A stretch of DNA of 64,000 bases from Thermosynechococcus sp. M98_K2018_005 (GTDB lineage Bacteria > Cyanobacteriota > Cyanobacteriia > Thermosynechococcales > Thermosynechococcaceae): assembly GCF_015295825.1 (NCBI RefSeq), contig NZ_DVEH01000047.1, positions 1 to 64,000 on the forward strand, read 5' to 3'. Shown one piece after another: positions 11,028-18,345 of the stretch (position 1 is the first letter of the stretch; each line of letters opens with the position of its first letter). The notes under the pieces were generated by a model. It was given only the letters and a program-made list of their open reading frames with translations, made no database searches and was not told the origin of the DNA. The position numbers and the translations under genes were made by a program.

Positions 11028-11055
11028 GTGCCGTTGGTAACAGCGGCACTTTTTT
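11028..11055 (+). terminator. Rho-independent terminator of the DUF4278 gene
   Basis: GTGCCG (11028-11033) pairs with CGGCAC (11044-11049). The stem extends by a G-T wobble plus two pairs around a GTAA loop and is followed at once by six T (11050-11055). It lies 28 bp after the DUF4278 stop and overlaps the end of the convergent glycosyltransferase gene by 2 bp. Confidence 0.8.
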
Positions 11056-12151
11056 ATTGGTGATTGCCCTTTTCTTGGCGAAAAGCGGTTGCTTGGGCAA
11101 AGGCCACCGCCGCTCGCTCGCGATCGCCCAAGGCTTCATAGGCACGCCCTAGTTGTTCGGCTGCAATCTGCCGCACATAACCCAAGGGAAAAATCATCTG
11201 CTTGCTGTAGCCATTGGTGCGCCCCAGTTCAAGGCAATACTCAAAGTAGGCCGTTGCTCCCAAAGGAAATCCTAAAGCCATCAGCCAGCGCCCGGCTAAA
11301 TCATTGAGGGGAGGATAGGTGGGAAACCACACCAGACTTTGCTGACATAGGAGTTGCAATGTTTCGTGATCCCCCATAGCCAGCAGACGCCGCCCCAGTT
11401 GATTCAGAATTTCGGGCAGTGCAGCGGTGGCATTCTCAGGCAGTTGGCCGGTGAGGAGATGGGGCAAGAGCCGCTCAAAGAGTTCTTGGTAGCAGTTATC
11501 CGCAGCCGTGGGGTTATTCACAGCATGGTACATCTCCGCCAAGGCAAAGAGGAGATTCAAAGGTAGAGCTTCACTGGCACGGATGCGTTCCAAAATCGGG
11601 ATGTTGCGATCGCGCATCTTGGCTTGAATTTGTGCGGGTTGATAGCCATAGTGGTCAATGCGCAGCGTTGCCAGAGAACCAATGGTCAGCGGTTCTGCGG
11701 CTGTGGACACCAACTGCTCATGGAAGCGTCCCTGATAGCGCAGCGTCGGCAGGTTGCGAAAGAGTCGCACAATGGCAAAATCGGAAAACTGCTCTCCCGT
11801 GCCGATTTCCCGCCGTAGGAGTTGGTAGGCAGTGAAGGTGCTGCCCTCTAGTTGTTGTCCGAGGGGCACAGGTGGTTCCTGCAAGGTCACGAGCACCTCA
11901 TCGGCATCAATCACCAAAATCCAATCGCCCGTGGCCTGCTCTAGGGAGTAATTACGAGCGGCGGCAAAATCATCCTGCCAAGGGAAGGTAAAGATGCGAT
12001 CTGTAAACTGGCGGGCGATCGCGATCGTCTCATCCGTTGACCCGGTATCTACCACAACGATCTCATCTACCCAAGGCTGAACACTGCCCAGACAGCGTGC
12101 CAAATGGGCTGCTTCATTTTTGACAATCAGACAGGCACAGAACCGCACCAT
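11054..12151 (-). CDS. Family 2 glycosyltransferase with C-terminal TPR-like helices
   Basis: A 365-residue protein starting CACLIVKNEAAHLARCLGSV. The GT2 nucleotide-sugar fold is shown by VDTGSTDETIAIA and the DxD-type motif LVIDADEVL (about residues 87-95). The last ~180 residues are helical repeats (NPTAADNCYQELFERLL; GRAYEALGDRERAAVAFAQA) like TPRs. The arrangement resembles SunS-like / TPR-glycosyltransferases. The acceptor is unknown. The gene starts immediately after the stop of the DUF3110 gene (TAG|ATG), so the two are co-translated. Confidence 0.88.
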   Translation of the reverse strand: MVRFCACLIVKNEAAHLARCLGSVQPWVDEIVVVDTGSTDETIAIARQFTDRIFTFPWQDDFAAARNYSLEQATGDWILVIDADEVLVTLQEPPVPLGQQLEGSTFTAYQLLRREIGTGEQFSDFAIVRLFRNLPTLRYQGRFHEQLVSTAAEPLTIGSLATLRIDHYGYQPAQIQAKMRDRNIPILERIRASEALPLNLLFALAEMYHAVNNPTAADNCYQELFERLLPHLLTGQLPENATAALPEILNQLGRRLLAMGDHETLQLLCQQSLVWFPTYPPLNDLAGRWLMALGFPLGATAYFEYCLELGRTNGYSKQMIFPLGYVRQIAAEQLGRAYEALGDRERAAVAFAQATAFRQEKGNHQ

Positions 12152-12553
12152 CTATAACAGCTTTTCAAATTGTTGGCGCAACTGATTCAGTTCACTTTCG
12201 GAGAACTCACTCTCAGCAGCCGGCGGCACGCGACTTTCTAGTTCCCAGTCGGTTTCTTCGACATTGCGTTCGGGAGGCGCCAAGAAGAGACGCTCAGCAT
12301 CGTTTGTCGGCACAAATCCTTCGGGCACCAAGTGACAGGTGTAGCCTGAGGATTCGCAGAATTCTTCGATTTCCTTGGCATCAATGGGGACAACGCTGGG
12401 GAGATGAAAATCCTGTGCCTCTAGGAGCATGGCATAGCGACTGGCATCGTCTTCGCTTTCAAACATCAGAATAAGGTTGCGATCGCCCAGTTGCAGAGAG
12501 TGAATGCCCTCATTTTCAGTCCCCGGGTTGTAGAGCAACACGTAAACGCGCAT
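12152..12553 (-). CDS. DUF3110 protein, conserved in cyanobacteria and plants
   Basis: A 133-residue protein beginning MRVYVLLYNPGTENEGIHSL and containing the conserved body (ILMFESEDDASRYAMLLEAQDF; PIDAKEIEEFCESSGYTCHLVPEG). It ends with an acidic low-complexity tail. The DUF3110 family is found across oxygenic phototrophs and has no assigned biochemical function. It is the first gene of a two-gene unit with the glycosyltransferase. Confidence 0.88.
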   Translation of the reverse strand: MRVYVLLYNPGTENEGIHSLQLGDRNLILMFESEDDASRYAMLLEAQDFHLPSVVPIDAKEIEEFCESSGYTCHLVPEGFVPTNDAERLFLAPPERNVEETDWELESRVPPAAESEFSESELNQLRQQFEKLL

Positions 12554-12662
12554 GATGCCTCGCTAATGAGCTATCAACAGCGATTATAACGATTTTGGTT
12601 CCCCCTACCCCTAAGATTTTCTCCTTCAGAACCGCCAAAGGGGCAAAATTATAGAGCTTGAG

Positions 12663-13322
12663 TTAGAACAATGTTTTTTCGGGTTCCCCTTTGATCCGCT
12701 GCTCTAGCCATGCTTGGCGATAGATGAGTTCTAATTCATTGCCAGTGCGGCGAAAAATTTGTGCCTGCTGCAAGAGAAACGCTTGAAAGAGCCGCTGAAA
12801 GGCAAGGGCAATGATCGCCACCACCAAGCCAGAGGCGGTACTAATTAAGGCCTCACTAATCCCGAGACCCACACCCATGGTTGCAGGTGTGCCAATATCC
12901 CCCAAGCGAATAGAACTGAGGGCACTAATCAGACCTAACACCGTTCCCAACAAACCCAGTAGAGGTGCCATCGTAATCGTTGCCTCTAAGACCTTTTCTC
13001 CCCGCCGCATGGCACTCAGCTCCTCATCAGCCGCAGCCTCTAAAGCTAAGCGAAAGATTTCTGGGTTGGTGTCAATCAGTTGTAAAGGGGTATAGAGGAA
13101 GCGACCAATGGGTTGGTCACAGGCATTTGCTGCTAATTCAATGGCTTCTTGCCAATTGTGGCGAGCGGCATCCAGAATCTGCTCGGCCAGTTTTGTCTCT
13201 CCTCGGAGAACCATGCTCCAAAACCAAAGCCGCTCAAAAATGGTGCCTAAGGTCAAGATCGAGAGAATCAGTAGTGGCCACATGGCCAAGCCACCACGGT
13301 TAAAAATTTCAGCGATATTCAC
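12663..13322 (-). CDS. MotA/TolQ/ExbB-type proton channel protein
   Basis: About 219 residues. There is a hydrophobic segment near residues 12-33 (AMWPLLILSILTLGTIFERLW). A pair of membrane helices follows (APLLGLLGTVLGLISALSSI and ISEALISTASGLVVAIIALAF) with the conserved Pro-Leu-Leu-Gly-Leu-Leu-Gly-Thr motif of ExbB/TolQ. Such proteins use the proton gradient to energise TonB- or Tol-type systems with an ExbD/TolR partner, which is not seen nearby. I choose the GTG at 13322, preceded by AGGGAA at a good spacing. The frame is open further upstream without homology. Confidence 0.85.
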   Translation of the reverse strand: MNIAEIFNRGGLAMWPLLILSILTLGTIFERLWFWSMVLRGETKLAEQILDAARHNWQEAIELAANACDQPIGRFLYTPLQLIDTNPEIFRLALEAAADEELSAMRRGEKVLEATITMAPLLGLLGTVLGLISALSSIRLGDIGTPATMGVGLGISEALISTASGLVVAIIALAFQRLFQAFLLQQAQIFRRTGNELELIYRQAWLEQRIKGEPEKTLF

Positions 13323-13480
13323 GATCAGTTCCCTGTCAGAGCATCCGACGTTTAGTATAGTTCGGCCGGTAGCCACAATTGTTTCCCAAATTCTACCGAA
13401 CCGTGGTGCCAAGGGTCTTGAACCGCTCTTTTCGATGCCCCGTCTAAATAGAGGATTACGTTAATGGAGTGATACCTCGC

Positions 13481-14086
13481 ATGAGTGTATCTTTACCCCT
13501 ATCAGCGGCAACGGCATCAACGGCTATCGTGACCCGGCCCCAAGTGATCGATCCCGATCGGGGGATTATTGAGCAGTGCCTTTCCGGACATCCAAATGGG
13601 TTTCGGGAACTGTATCAACGGCATCAGCAACGGGTGCGATCGCTCCTGTTTCAGTTGTGCGGTGCGGTTGCCCTTGATGATTTGGTGCAGGAGGTTTTCT
13701 TGCGGGCATGGAAGGGGCTAAAAGGTCTCAAACATGAGGCAAAGTTTTCGACATGGCTCTATCGGATTGCTTGGAATGTGGCTTGCGACTATCGCCGTCA
13801 ACTGGCAACGCACAAATCGCGACATCAGCAATACCTGTCTCAAAGTGAGCCACTCACCCCTGGACTAGATCTACGGCAATTGCATTACGAAGATTTAGTT
13901 CAGCGCGGTTTAGCCACACTGCCCCTAGAATACCGCAGTGTTTTGGTCATGCATGATCTCCAAGGCTTGCCCCAAAAAGAAATTGCTGAAATTCTGCAGA
14001 TTCCCGTGGGTACAGTGAAATCCCGTCTCTTTCGTGCCCGAAGCACATTGCGGACTTACTTTACTGAAGCTGGAGTCAGCCTATGA
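13481..14086 (+). CDS. ECF-type RNA polymerase sigma factor (SigG-like)
   Basis: About 201 residues. Region 2 is visible (ELYQRHQQRVRSLLFQLCG; DLVQEVFLRAWKGL; FSTWLYRIAWNVACDYRR), as is region 4 (LPLEYRSVLVMHDLQGLPQKEIAEILQIPVGTVKSRLFRAR). Region 3 is absent, which defines the ECF group. The ATG at 13481 is preferred, with GGAGTG 10 nt upstream; a GTG at 13469 is an alternative. The stop overlaps the next gene (ATGA), so sigma factor and putative anti-sigma are translationally coupled. Position and partners resemble the cyanobacterial SigG type, but that name is not certain. Confidence 0.9.
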   Translation: MSVSLPLSAATASTAIVTRPQVIDPDRGIIEQCLSGHPNGFRELYQRHQQRVRSLLFQLCGAVALDDLVQEVFLRAWKGLKGLKHEAKFSTWLYRIAWNVACDYRRQLATHKSRHQQYLSQSEPLTPGLDLRQLHYEDLVQRGLATLPLEYRSVLVMHDLQGLPQKEIAEILQIPVGTVKSRLFRARSTLRTYFTEAGVSL

Positions 14087-14403
14087 AACGCGAACCCCCA
14101 CCTGCGGAGGAGACAAATTTGGTTCAGTTTTTGCAGACCTATGCGGGCATGCCACCGCCACCCCATCCTCATCTAGAACAGCGGATTGTCCAAGCTGCTT
14201 TGCATCAACATCAACTGAGGAAGCGACGCTGGCAGGTCGTGTCTCTTTTGGGGGCTGGCGCGATCGCCACTGCCACCAGTGTGCGGTTCCTCAACCCCTC
14301 AACTCAAGTGGCACAACAAACTTCCCCCAACTCGGTGGAAACCTTCATCGCGACCAATTGGCAAGCGATGTTCCACGATGTTGAACCCTCTCTTTTCGAG
14401 TAA
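14083..14403 (+). CDS. Probable single-pass anti-sigma factor
   Basis: A 106-residue protein overlapping the ECF sigma gene by ATGA. It has a soluble N-terminal ~45 residues rich in Pro/His/Glu (VQFLQTYAGMPPPPHPHLEQRIVQAALHQHQ), one membrane segment (about residues 50-68, VVSLLGAGAIATATSVRFL) and an external C-terminal tail. I cannot see a ZAS zinc motif. The size, topology and coupling to an ECF sigma gene are the basis for calling it an anti-sigma factor. This is inference from context, not homology. Confidence 0.65.
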   Translation: MKREPPPAEETNLVQFLQTYAGMPPPPHPHLEQRIVQAALHQHQLRKRRWQVVSLLGAGAIATATSVRFLNPSTQVAQQTSPNSVETFIATNWQAMFHDVEPSLFE

Positions 14404-14440
14404 TCCATCATTCCAACCTTTGAGAAAGGAGAACCCAGCT

Positions 14441-14881
14441 ATGTTGAAAAAATCCCTCGCAGCACTTTTGGTATGCAGTGCCCTTAGCCCCTTGGTGGCG
14501 ATCGCTCCCCCGACGTTAGCTGACCCCGGTTATGGCGGACCCCGCTGGGGAGCCAACTTCGAAAACCTCAATCTCACCCCTGAGCAGCGGCAACGTTTGC
14601 AAGCCGTGCGGCAACAATACCAAGGCCAAATGGAACAAACCCGCAACCAACTGCGCACCGCCCGGGAAGAACTGCGGCAGATGATGAGTGGCGATGCCTC
14701 AGAGGATCAAATCCGCAGCAAGCACCAACAGGTGCGCCAACTGGAAAACCAACTCGCCTCCCTCCGCTTTGAAAGCATGCTGGCCATGCGGGGCATTCTC
14801 ACACCGCAACAACGGCAAGCCTTGGCCACTCGGATGCAACAGCGGCGCCCGGGCAATCGCTTCATGAAACCCCAACAGTAG
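14441..14881 (+). CDS. Spy/CpxP-like periplasmic protein (LTxxQ motifs)
   Basis: A 146-residue protein with a clear signal peptide (MLKKSLAALLVCSALSPLVA..., cleavage about residue 27 after TLA). The mature protein is all-helical and Gln/Arg-rich, with the LTPEQRQRL and LTPQQRQAL motifs that define the Spy/CpxP/CnrX family. These proteins act as periplasmic chaperones or as stress/metal sensors that control sigma or two-component systems. AAGGAG sits about 10 nt upstream of the ATG. Its place 37 bp after the anti-sigma gene suggests a sensor-anti-sigma-sigma envelope stress module. Confidence 0.88.
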   Translation: MLKKSLAALLVCSALSPLVAIAPPTLADPGYGGPRWGANFENLNLTPEQRQRLQAVRQQYQGQMEQTRNQLRTAREELRQMMSGDASEDQIRSKHQQVRQLENQLASLRFESMLAMRGILTPQQRQALATRMQQRRPGNRFMKPQQ

Positions 14882-14918
14882 AGAATTTGCTCACTAACAC
14901 TTAAGCCAGTTGGTTTAC

Positions 14919-16109
14919 TCACTCGTGTAGGGTCGCTGATCCTGCACGTTCTCTGTTAACTAGCAGATTTAGAATCTCTGTGGCGGCGCGATCGACCACG
15001 CCGGGGGTGCCCATGGCGGCTCGCATTTCAGTATAGCCTGCCTGCATCGCTAGGCGTTTCTCAGGCTGATCGAGCAACTCAAGGGCAGCGGTGGTAATCT
15101 TGGCAACCGTGGCTCGTCCTTGAAGGAGTTCGGGGACGATTTCTCTATTCACAAGTAAATTGGGGGGGGAGACAAATTTGAGATCAAACTTCAGGAAGCG
15201 TTGATAGAGCCACAAACTCAGGGGGTGGACGCGATAGATCACCACTTGGGGCACATTCAAAAGTGCCGTTTCTAAATTTACGGTGCCGGACTTGGCGATC
15301 GCCAAATCCGCTGCTGCCAGAACTTGCAGTGAGTCGTCCGCAAGGGTGACGCGAATTGGATACTGTCTGAGGACTGCTTCAATGGCTGGACGATACTGCT
15401 GCAGAGACAGGGGTAACCAAAAGCGGGCTTCAGGATAGGCTTTAGCGATATTCGTGGCAGCCCCTAAAATCAATGGCAAGAGGGATTTGATTTCCTGTTT
15501 GCGAGACAGGGGCAACAGGGCGATCGCTAGCTCATCGGCAGCAATGCCCAAACTTTGACGGGCGACTTCACGACTGGGAGCGGCAGCAATGCGATCCAAC
15601 AGGGGATGCCCCACCCAAACCACATTGGCACCATGACGGCGGTAATAAGTGGCTTCTTCTGGAAAAATGGCCAGCAGGCGATCGCTGAGGGCAACAATTT
15701 GACGAGTTGCCTTGAGACTGTGTGACCAGACCCACTCTTGAGGGGCAATATAGTAAACCATCGGCACAGAAAAGTACTTGCGAATAAATCGCCCCATGGC
15801 CACATTGCCGCCGACATAATCAATCAAAACCACTAGATCGGGCGGGTGCTGCCGTAGATAGCGACGTGCCTTGAGTTGCAAAGCGATCGTTGGCTTGATC
15901 AATGGCAGGGCTTCTAGTAGCCCCACGGAGCCAATTCCCGCGGTATTAAAGAGCAGTTTTGCCCCCGCGGCAGCCATGCGATCGCCCCCAAGGGCAGAAA
16001 TTTCCAAAGGGATCCCGCGCTCTGCGGCCAAGCGATAGAGTGCCTTGACTAGCAGGGCACCCTGCAAATCCCCGGAGACCTCCCCTGTGCTAATGAACAA
16101 ATGCGCCAT
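14919..16109 (-). CDS. lpxB: Lipid-A-disaccharide synthase
   Basis: A 396-residue GT19 glycosyltransferase that joins UDP-diacylglucosamine and lipid X in lipid A biosynthesis at the inner membrane. Visible family signatures are FISTGEVSGDLQGALL at the N-terminus, the YYIAPQEWVWSHS motif (about residues 120-132) and AKSGTVNLETALLNVPQVV near residue 270, which binds the nucleotide-sugar. Length fits. It starts 2 bp after the gshA stop on the same strand, so they are likely co-transcribed. Confidence 0.95.
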   Translation of the reverse strand: MAHLFISTGEVSGDLQGALLVKALYRLAAERGIPLEISALGGDRMAAAGAKLLFNTAGIGSVGLLEALPLIKPTIALQLKARRYLRQHPPDLVVLIDYVGGNVAMGRFIRKYFSVPMVYYIAPQEWVWSHSLKATRQIVALSDRLLAIFPEEATYYRRHGANVVWVGHPLLDRIAAAPSREVARQSLGIAADELAIALLPLSRKQEIKSLLPLILGAATNIAKAYPEARFWLPLSLQQYRPAIEAVLRQYPIRVTLADDSLQVLAAADLAIAKSGTVNLETALLNVPQVVIYRVHPLSLWLYQRFLKFDLKFVSPPNLLVNREIVPELLQGRATVAKITTAALELLDQPEKRLAMQAGYTEMRAAMGTPGVVDRAATEILNLLVNRERAGSATLHE

Positions 16110-16111
16110 AC

Positions 16112-17251
16112 TTAGCCCCGCACTGCCGCCACTGGTTGACAGAGTTGATCCGCAACTTCTTGCTCGCTAGCGGCCATTTCCTCTACGGCGGCGGCCATCG
16201 TCTCAGGGATAGATTGCCCCGCTGCATATTGAGCCAGCCATTGCTGGGCGGTATTTCCCTGTCGTAGGATTTTCTTAATTGGTGCCAGAAAGCAGCTAAA
16301 GCCCTGTGCTTTGGCGATCGGCCAGACCTCATCATAGAGTTCTGCTATCCAAGCGGCTGCCGTTAGTTGCCGGCGATCGCGCCAATGAGTCAGCACCGCC
16401 TCTAAGCTGTTTTTTGCAGCAAGCTGTTCGTTTTCATCGGCTAGTTGTGCCAGCATCTCGCCATTGCCCCAGCGGAGCGGGTCAAGGTCGGGGGTGTCGA
16501 GCAATTGTAGGAGTCGCGCTTCCAAGAGAGCCGTAATCGCAAGGAGGGCAATGGGATCTGTGACTAGATCACAAATTCGCAGTTCAAGGCGATTGAGATC
16601 ATAGGGTCGGCGATCGCCATTGGGACGCACAGCACTCCAGAGATGCCGCACATTTTGCATCGTCCCCAGTTGAAGTTGCACCTCTGTCCACTCAATGAAG
16701 TGGGCATGGCTGGTAAATAGGGGCACTTGGGGTGGGGTCTTAGGAAAGATTGCCCAACGGGTGGAGTGATAGCCCGTTACCTTGCCATCGAGAAACGGCG
16801 AAGCAGCACTCAGCGCCAGAAACAGAGATGCCTCCAGCCGCACCAGCCGACAGGCACGGATCAACTCTTCTGGATCTCGCAGGCCAATGTTGATGTGGAC
16901 GCTGGCGGTAACAACCCGCGTGCCATAGGTTTGCTCAATGTAGGTGTGGTAGGGGTTCTGGGGATCAGAGCGATAAAAGTGCTGACTATCCCCTAGGCTC
17001 AGGGTGCTGCCGGGGACAAGGGTTAAATCTCCCAAGGATTTTAGATACGCTCGCAGCCGAAAGCGAGGACGCAGCAAGTCACAGAGGGCTTGATCATAGA
17101 GATACACAGGGGGCGTTGTGAATTCGACGTTGCGGCTATCGGGTTCACGTACAAACCCCGGCAAGTCCCTCACGATTCGATCGGACAGTCCCACAATCTC
17201 GCCCGTGGGTTTACCCGTGTAGAGTTCAACCTCAAAGCCCTTTGACAGCAT
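16112..17251 (-). CDS. gshA: Glutamate-cysteine ligase, cyanobacterial type
   Basis: A 379-residue enzyme for the first step of glutathione synthesis. It matches the cyanobacterial GshA group, which differs from the E. coli type: MLSKGFEVELYTGKPTGEIVGLSDRI at the N-terminus, EPDSRNVEFTTPP, VVTASVHINIGL and DLNRLELRICDLV. GGGGATGCC precedes the ATG. This is the last clearly core gene before the accessory region. The 218 bp to the Cas10 remnant include a 7-bp inverted repeat (17372-17392, GCAAAAC/GTTTTGC) and no other recognisable feature. Confidence 0.92.
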   Translation of the reverse strand: MLSKGFEVELYTGKPTGEIVGLSDRIVRDLPGFVREPDSRNVEFTTPPVYLYDQALCDLLRPRFRLRAYLKSLGDLTLVPGSTLSLGDSQHFYRSDPQNPYHTYIEQTYGTRVVTASVHINIGLRDPEELIRACRLVRLEASLFLALSAASPFLDGKVTGYHSTRWAIFPKTPPQVPLFTSHAHFIEWTEVQLQLGTMQNVRHLWSAVRPNGDRRPYDLNRLELRICDLVTDPIALLAITALLEARLLQLLDTPDLDPLRWGNGEMLAQLADENEQLAAKNSLEAVLTHWRDRRQLTAAAWIAELYDEVWPIAKAQGFSCFLAPIKKILRQGNTAQQWLAQYAAGQSIPETMAAAVEEMAASEQEVADQLCQPVAAVRG

Positions 17252-17469
17252 GGCATCCCCTAAACTGAGTTGGGTGAGCGGGCAACCCCGCGTAGATTGG
17301 GAATTTTTAGTTACTTAGTCACGATACCACGCTCTCGCGCCTGTCGCATATTTGAAAACCTGTTAAAGATTGCAAAACATTGTCTGTTTTGCCCTTGCTG
17401 CATATGCCAACTAACTACGCTGGATAAAATATTAGCTGCGATCGCCACTGCCCTCTCGAAGCCCATACC

Positions 17470-18201
17470 TTGATTACTGCTGCCCTTGCCGGAACGCTCT
17501 TTTCCAAAAATGCCAGCAATGGGGATCAACCACAGCACCCTTGGCTTTTGATGTTTTCCTTCTCCCCCGTGCAGGAATTCATTAAATCCTCGCGGAAGCT
17601 GCTGGACTTTTGGTCAGGCTCCTACCGCCTGCATTACCTAAGTCCTAAGGCCTGCTGGTTCCTTGCCGAACGCTATGGGCCTAATGCCCTCATTACCCCC
17701 AATCTCTACAACCAAACGCCTGACTTTGAACTCTACTTTGAGGAATTTGGCATTGCCAAACCTATCGGAACCGAAGGGCAACCCTCCCCTAGCTTGGTCA
17801 CAGCAGACTTTCCCAACGTGATTACGGCACTGATACCTGCCGAGGATAAAGACACCATTGGCAAAGAACTTCAAGATCATCTGTGGGAGACATGGCTCAA
17901 TCTCGGCAAAAAGGTGCGCGAAGCCATCAAATCCAGGGTACAGAGTTGTTATGAGGACTCCCGCTGGGTTGCTCACATTGCAGCGTGGATTGGCACACAG
18001 TTTCCTGGGGCAGAGCAAGAGGAATATGAACTACCCCGCGCTATAGAGCGGTGGGGTTCATACTTCAGTCTTGGGATCAGTGGCAAGAGTAGGTTCCCAT
18101 CCGGGAGCAAACCCAAATTGCACGGGTCTTGGTTTTACCGGATCAACACTGCAAAACCCTCATTGAAAGGAGCCGTGGCGACAAGTCAAGGTGAAGCTTA
18201 A
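17470..18201 (+). pseudogene. Cas10/Cmr2 fragment of a type III-B CRISPR system
   Basis: A 243-codon open frame containing the hallmark Cmr2 N-terminal region: LLMFSFSPVQEFIKSSRKLLDFWSGSYRLHYLSP, followed by YGPNALITPNLYNQTPDFELYFEEFG. Full Cas10/Cmr2 is usually 800-1,000 residues. Here the HD domain before it and the D1, zinc and GGDD palm domains after it are missing, and there is no ATG (only TTG) at the start of the open stretch. The ~30 residues at the end (AVATSQGEA) are probably junction sequence. This is a relic and cannot make cyclic oligoadenylate. It shows that a Cmr locus once stood here. Confidence 0.85.
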
Positions 18202-18345
18202 TAAACATAAAACCGTTGAGGGTGGCTTTCGTTACGAAGAGGCTATTTCTCCTGAGACGTTGATGTACTTCCCATGGGGTACTGTTGCCCAACTGAATGG
18301 GGCAGCCACCAAGGCCAAAAGCAACCTACAACATACCTATGTCAA
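18191..18345 (+). pseudogene. Probable Cmr4 (Cas7-type RAMP) fragment
   Basis: A short reading frame, VKLNKHKTVEGGFRYEEAISPETLMYFPWGT, matches my recollection of the Cmr4 segment around the ...KTVEGG.x(W/R)YEEAIPPETL... motif. It follows the Cas10 piece in a different frame, so at least the rest of cmr2, cmr3 and the first part of cmr4 have been deleted. The homology stops at 18345, precisely where the 2,234-bp Argonaute repeat begins. Its reading frame continues into the repeat only by chance. Assignment to Cmr4 rather than another RAMP is moderate. Confidence 0.6.

Noticed and set aside
17372-17392. GCAAAAC/GTTTTGC inverted repeat as a terminator or operator
   Set aside because: A 7-bp A/T-rich palindrome without T run or known consensus; may be chance.
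17270-17473. 67-codon ORF before the Cas10 fragment (ending DKILAAIATALSKPIP)
   Set aside because: It is in another frame from the Cas10 piece and I could not match it to Cas10; likely a chance frame.
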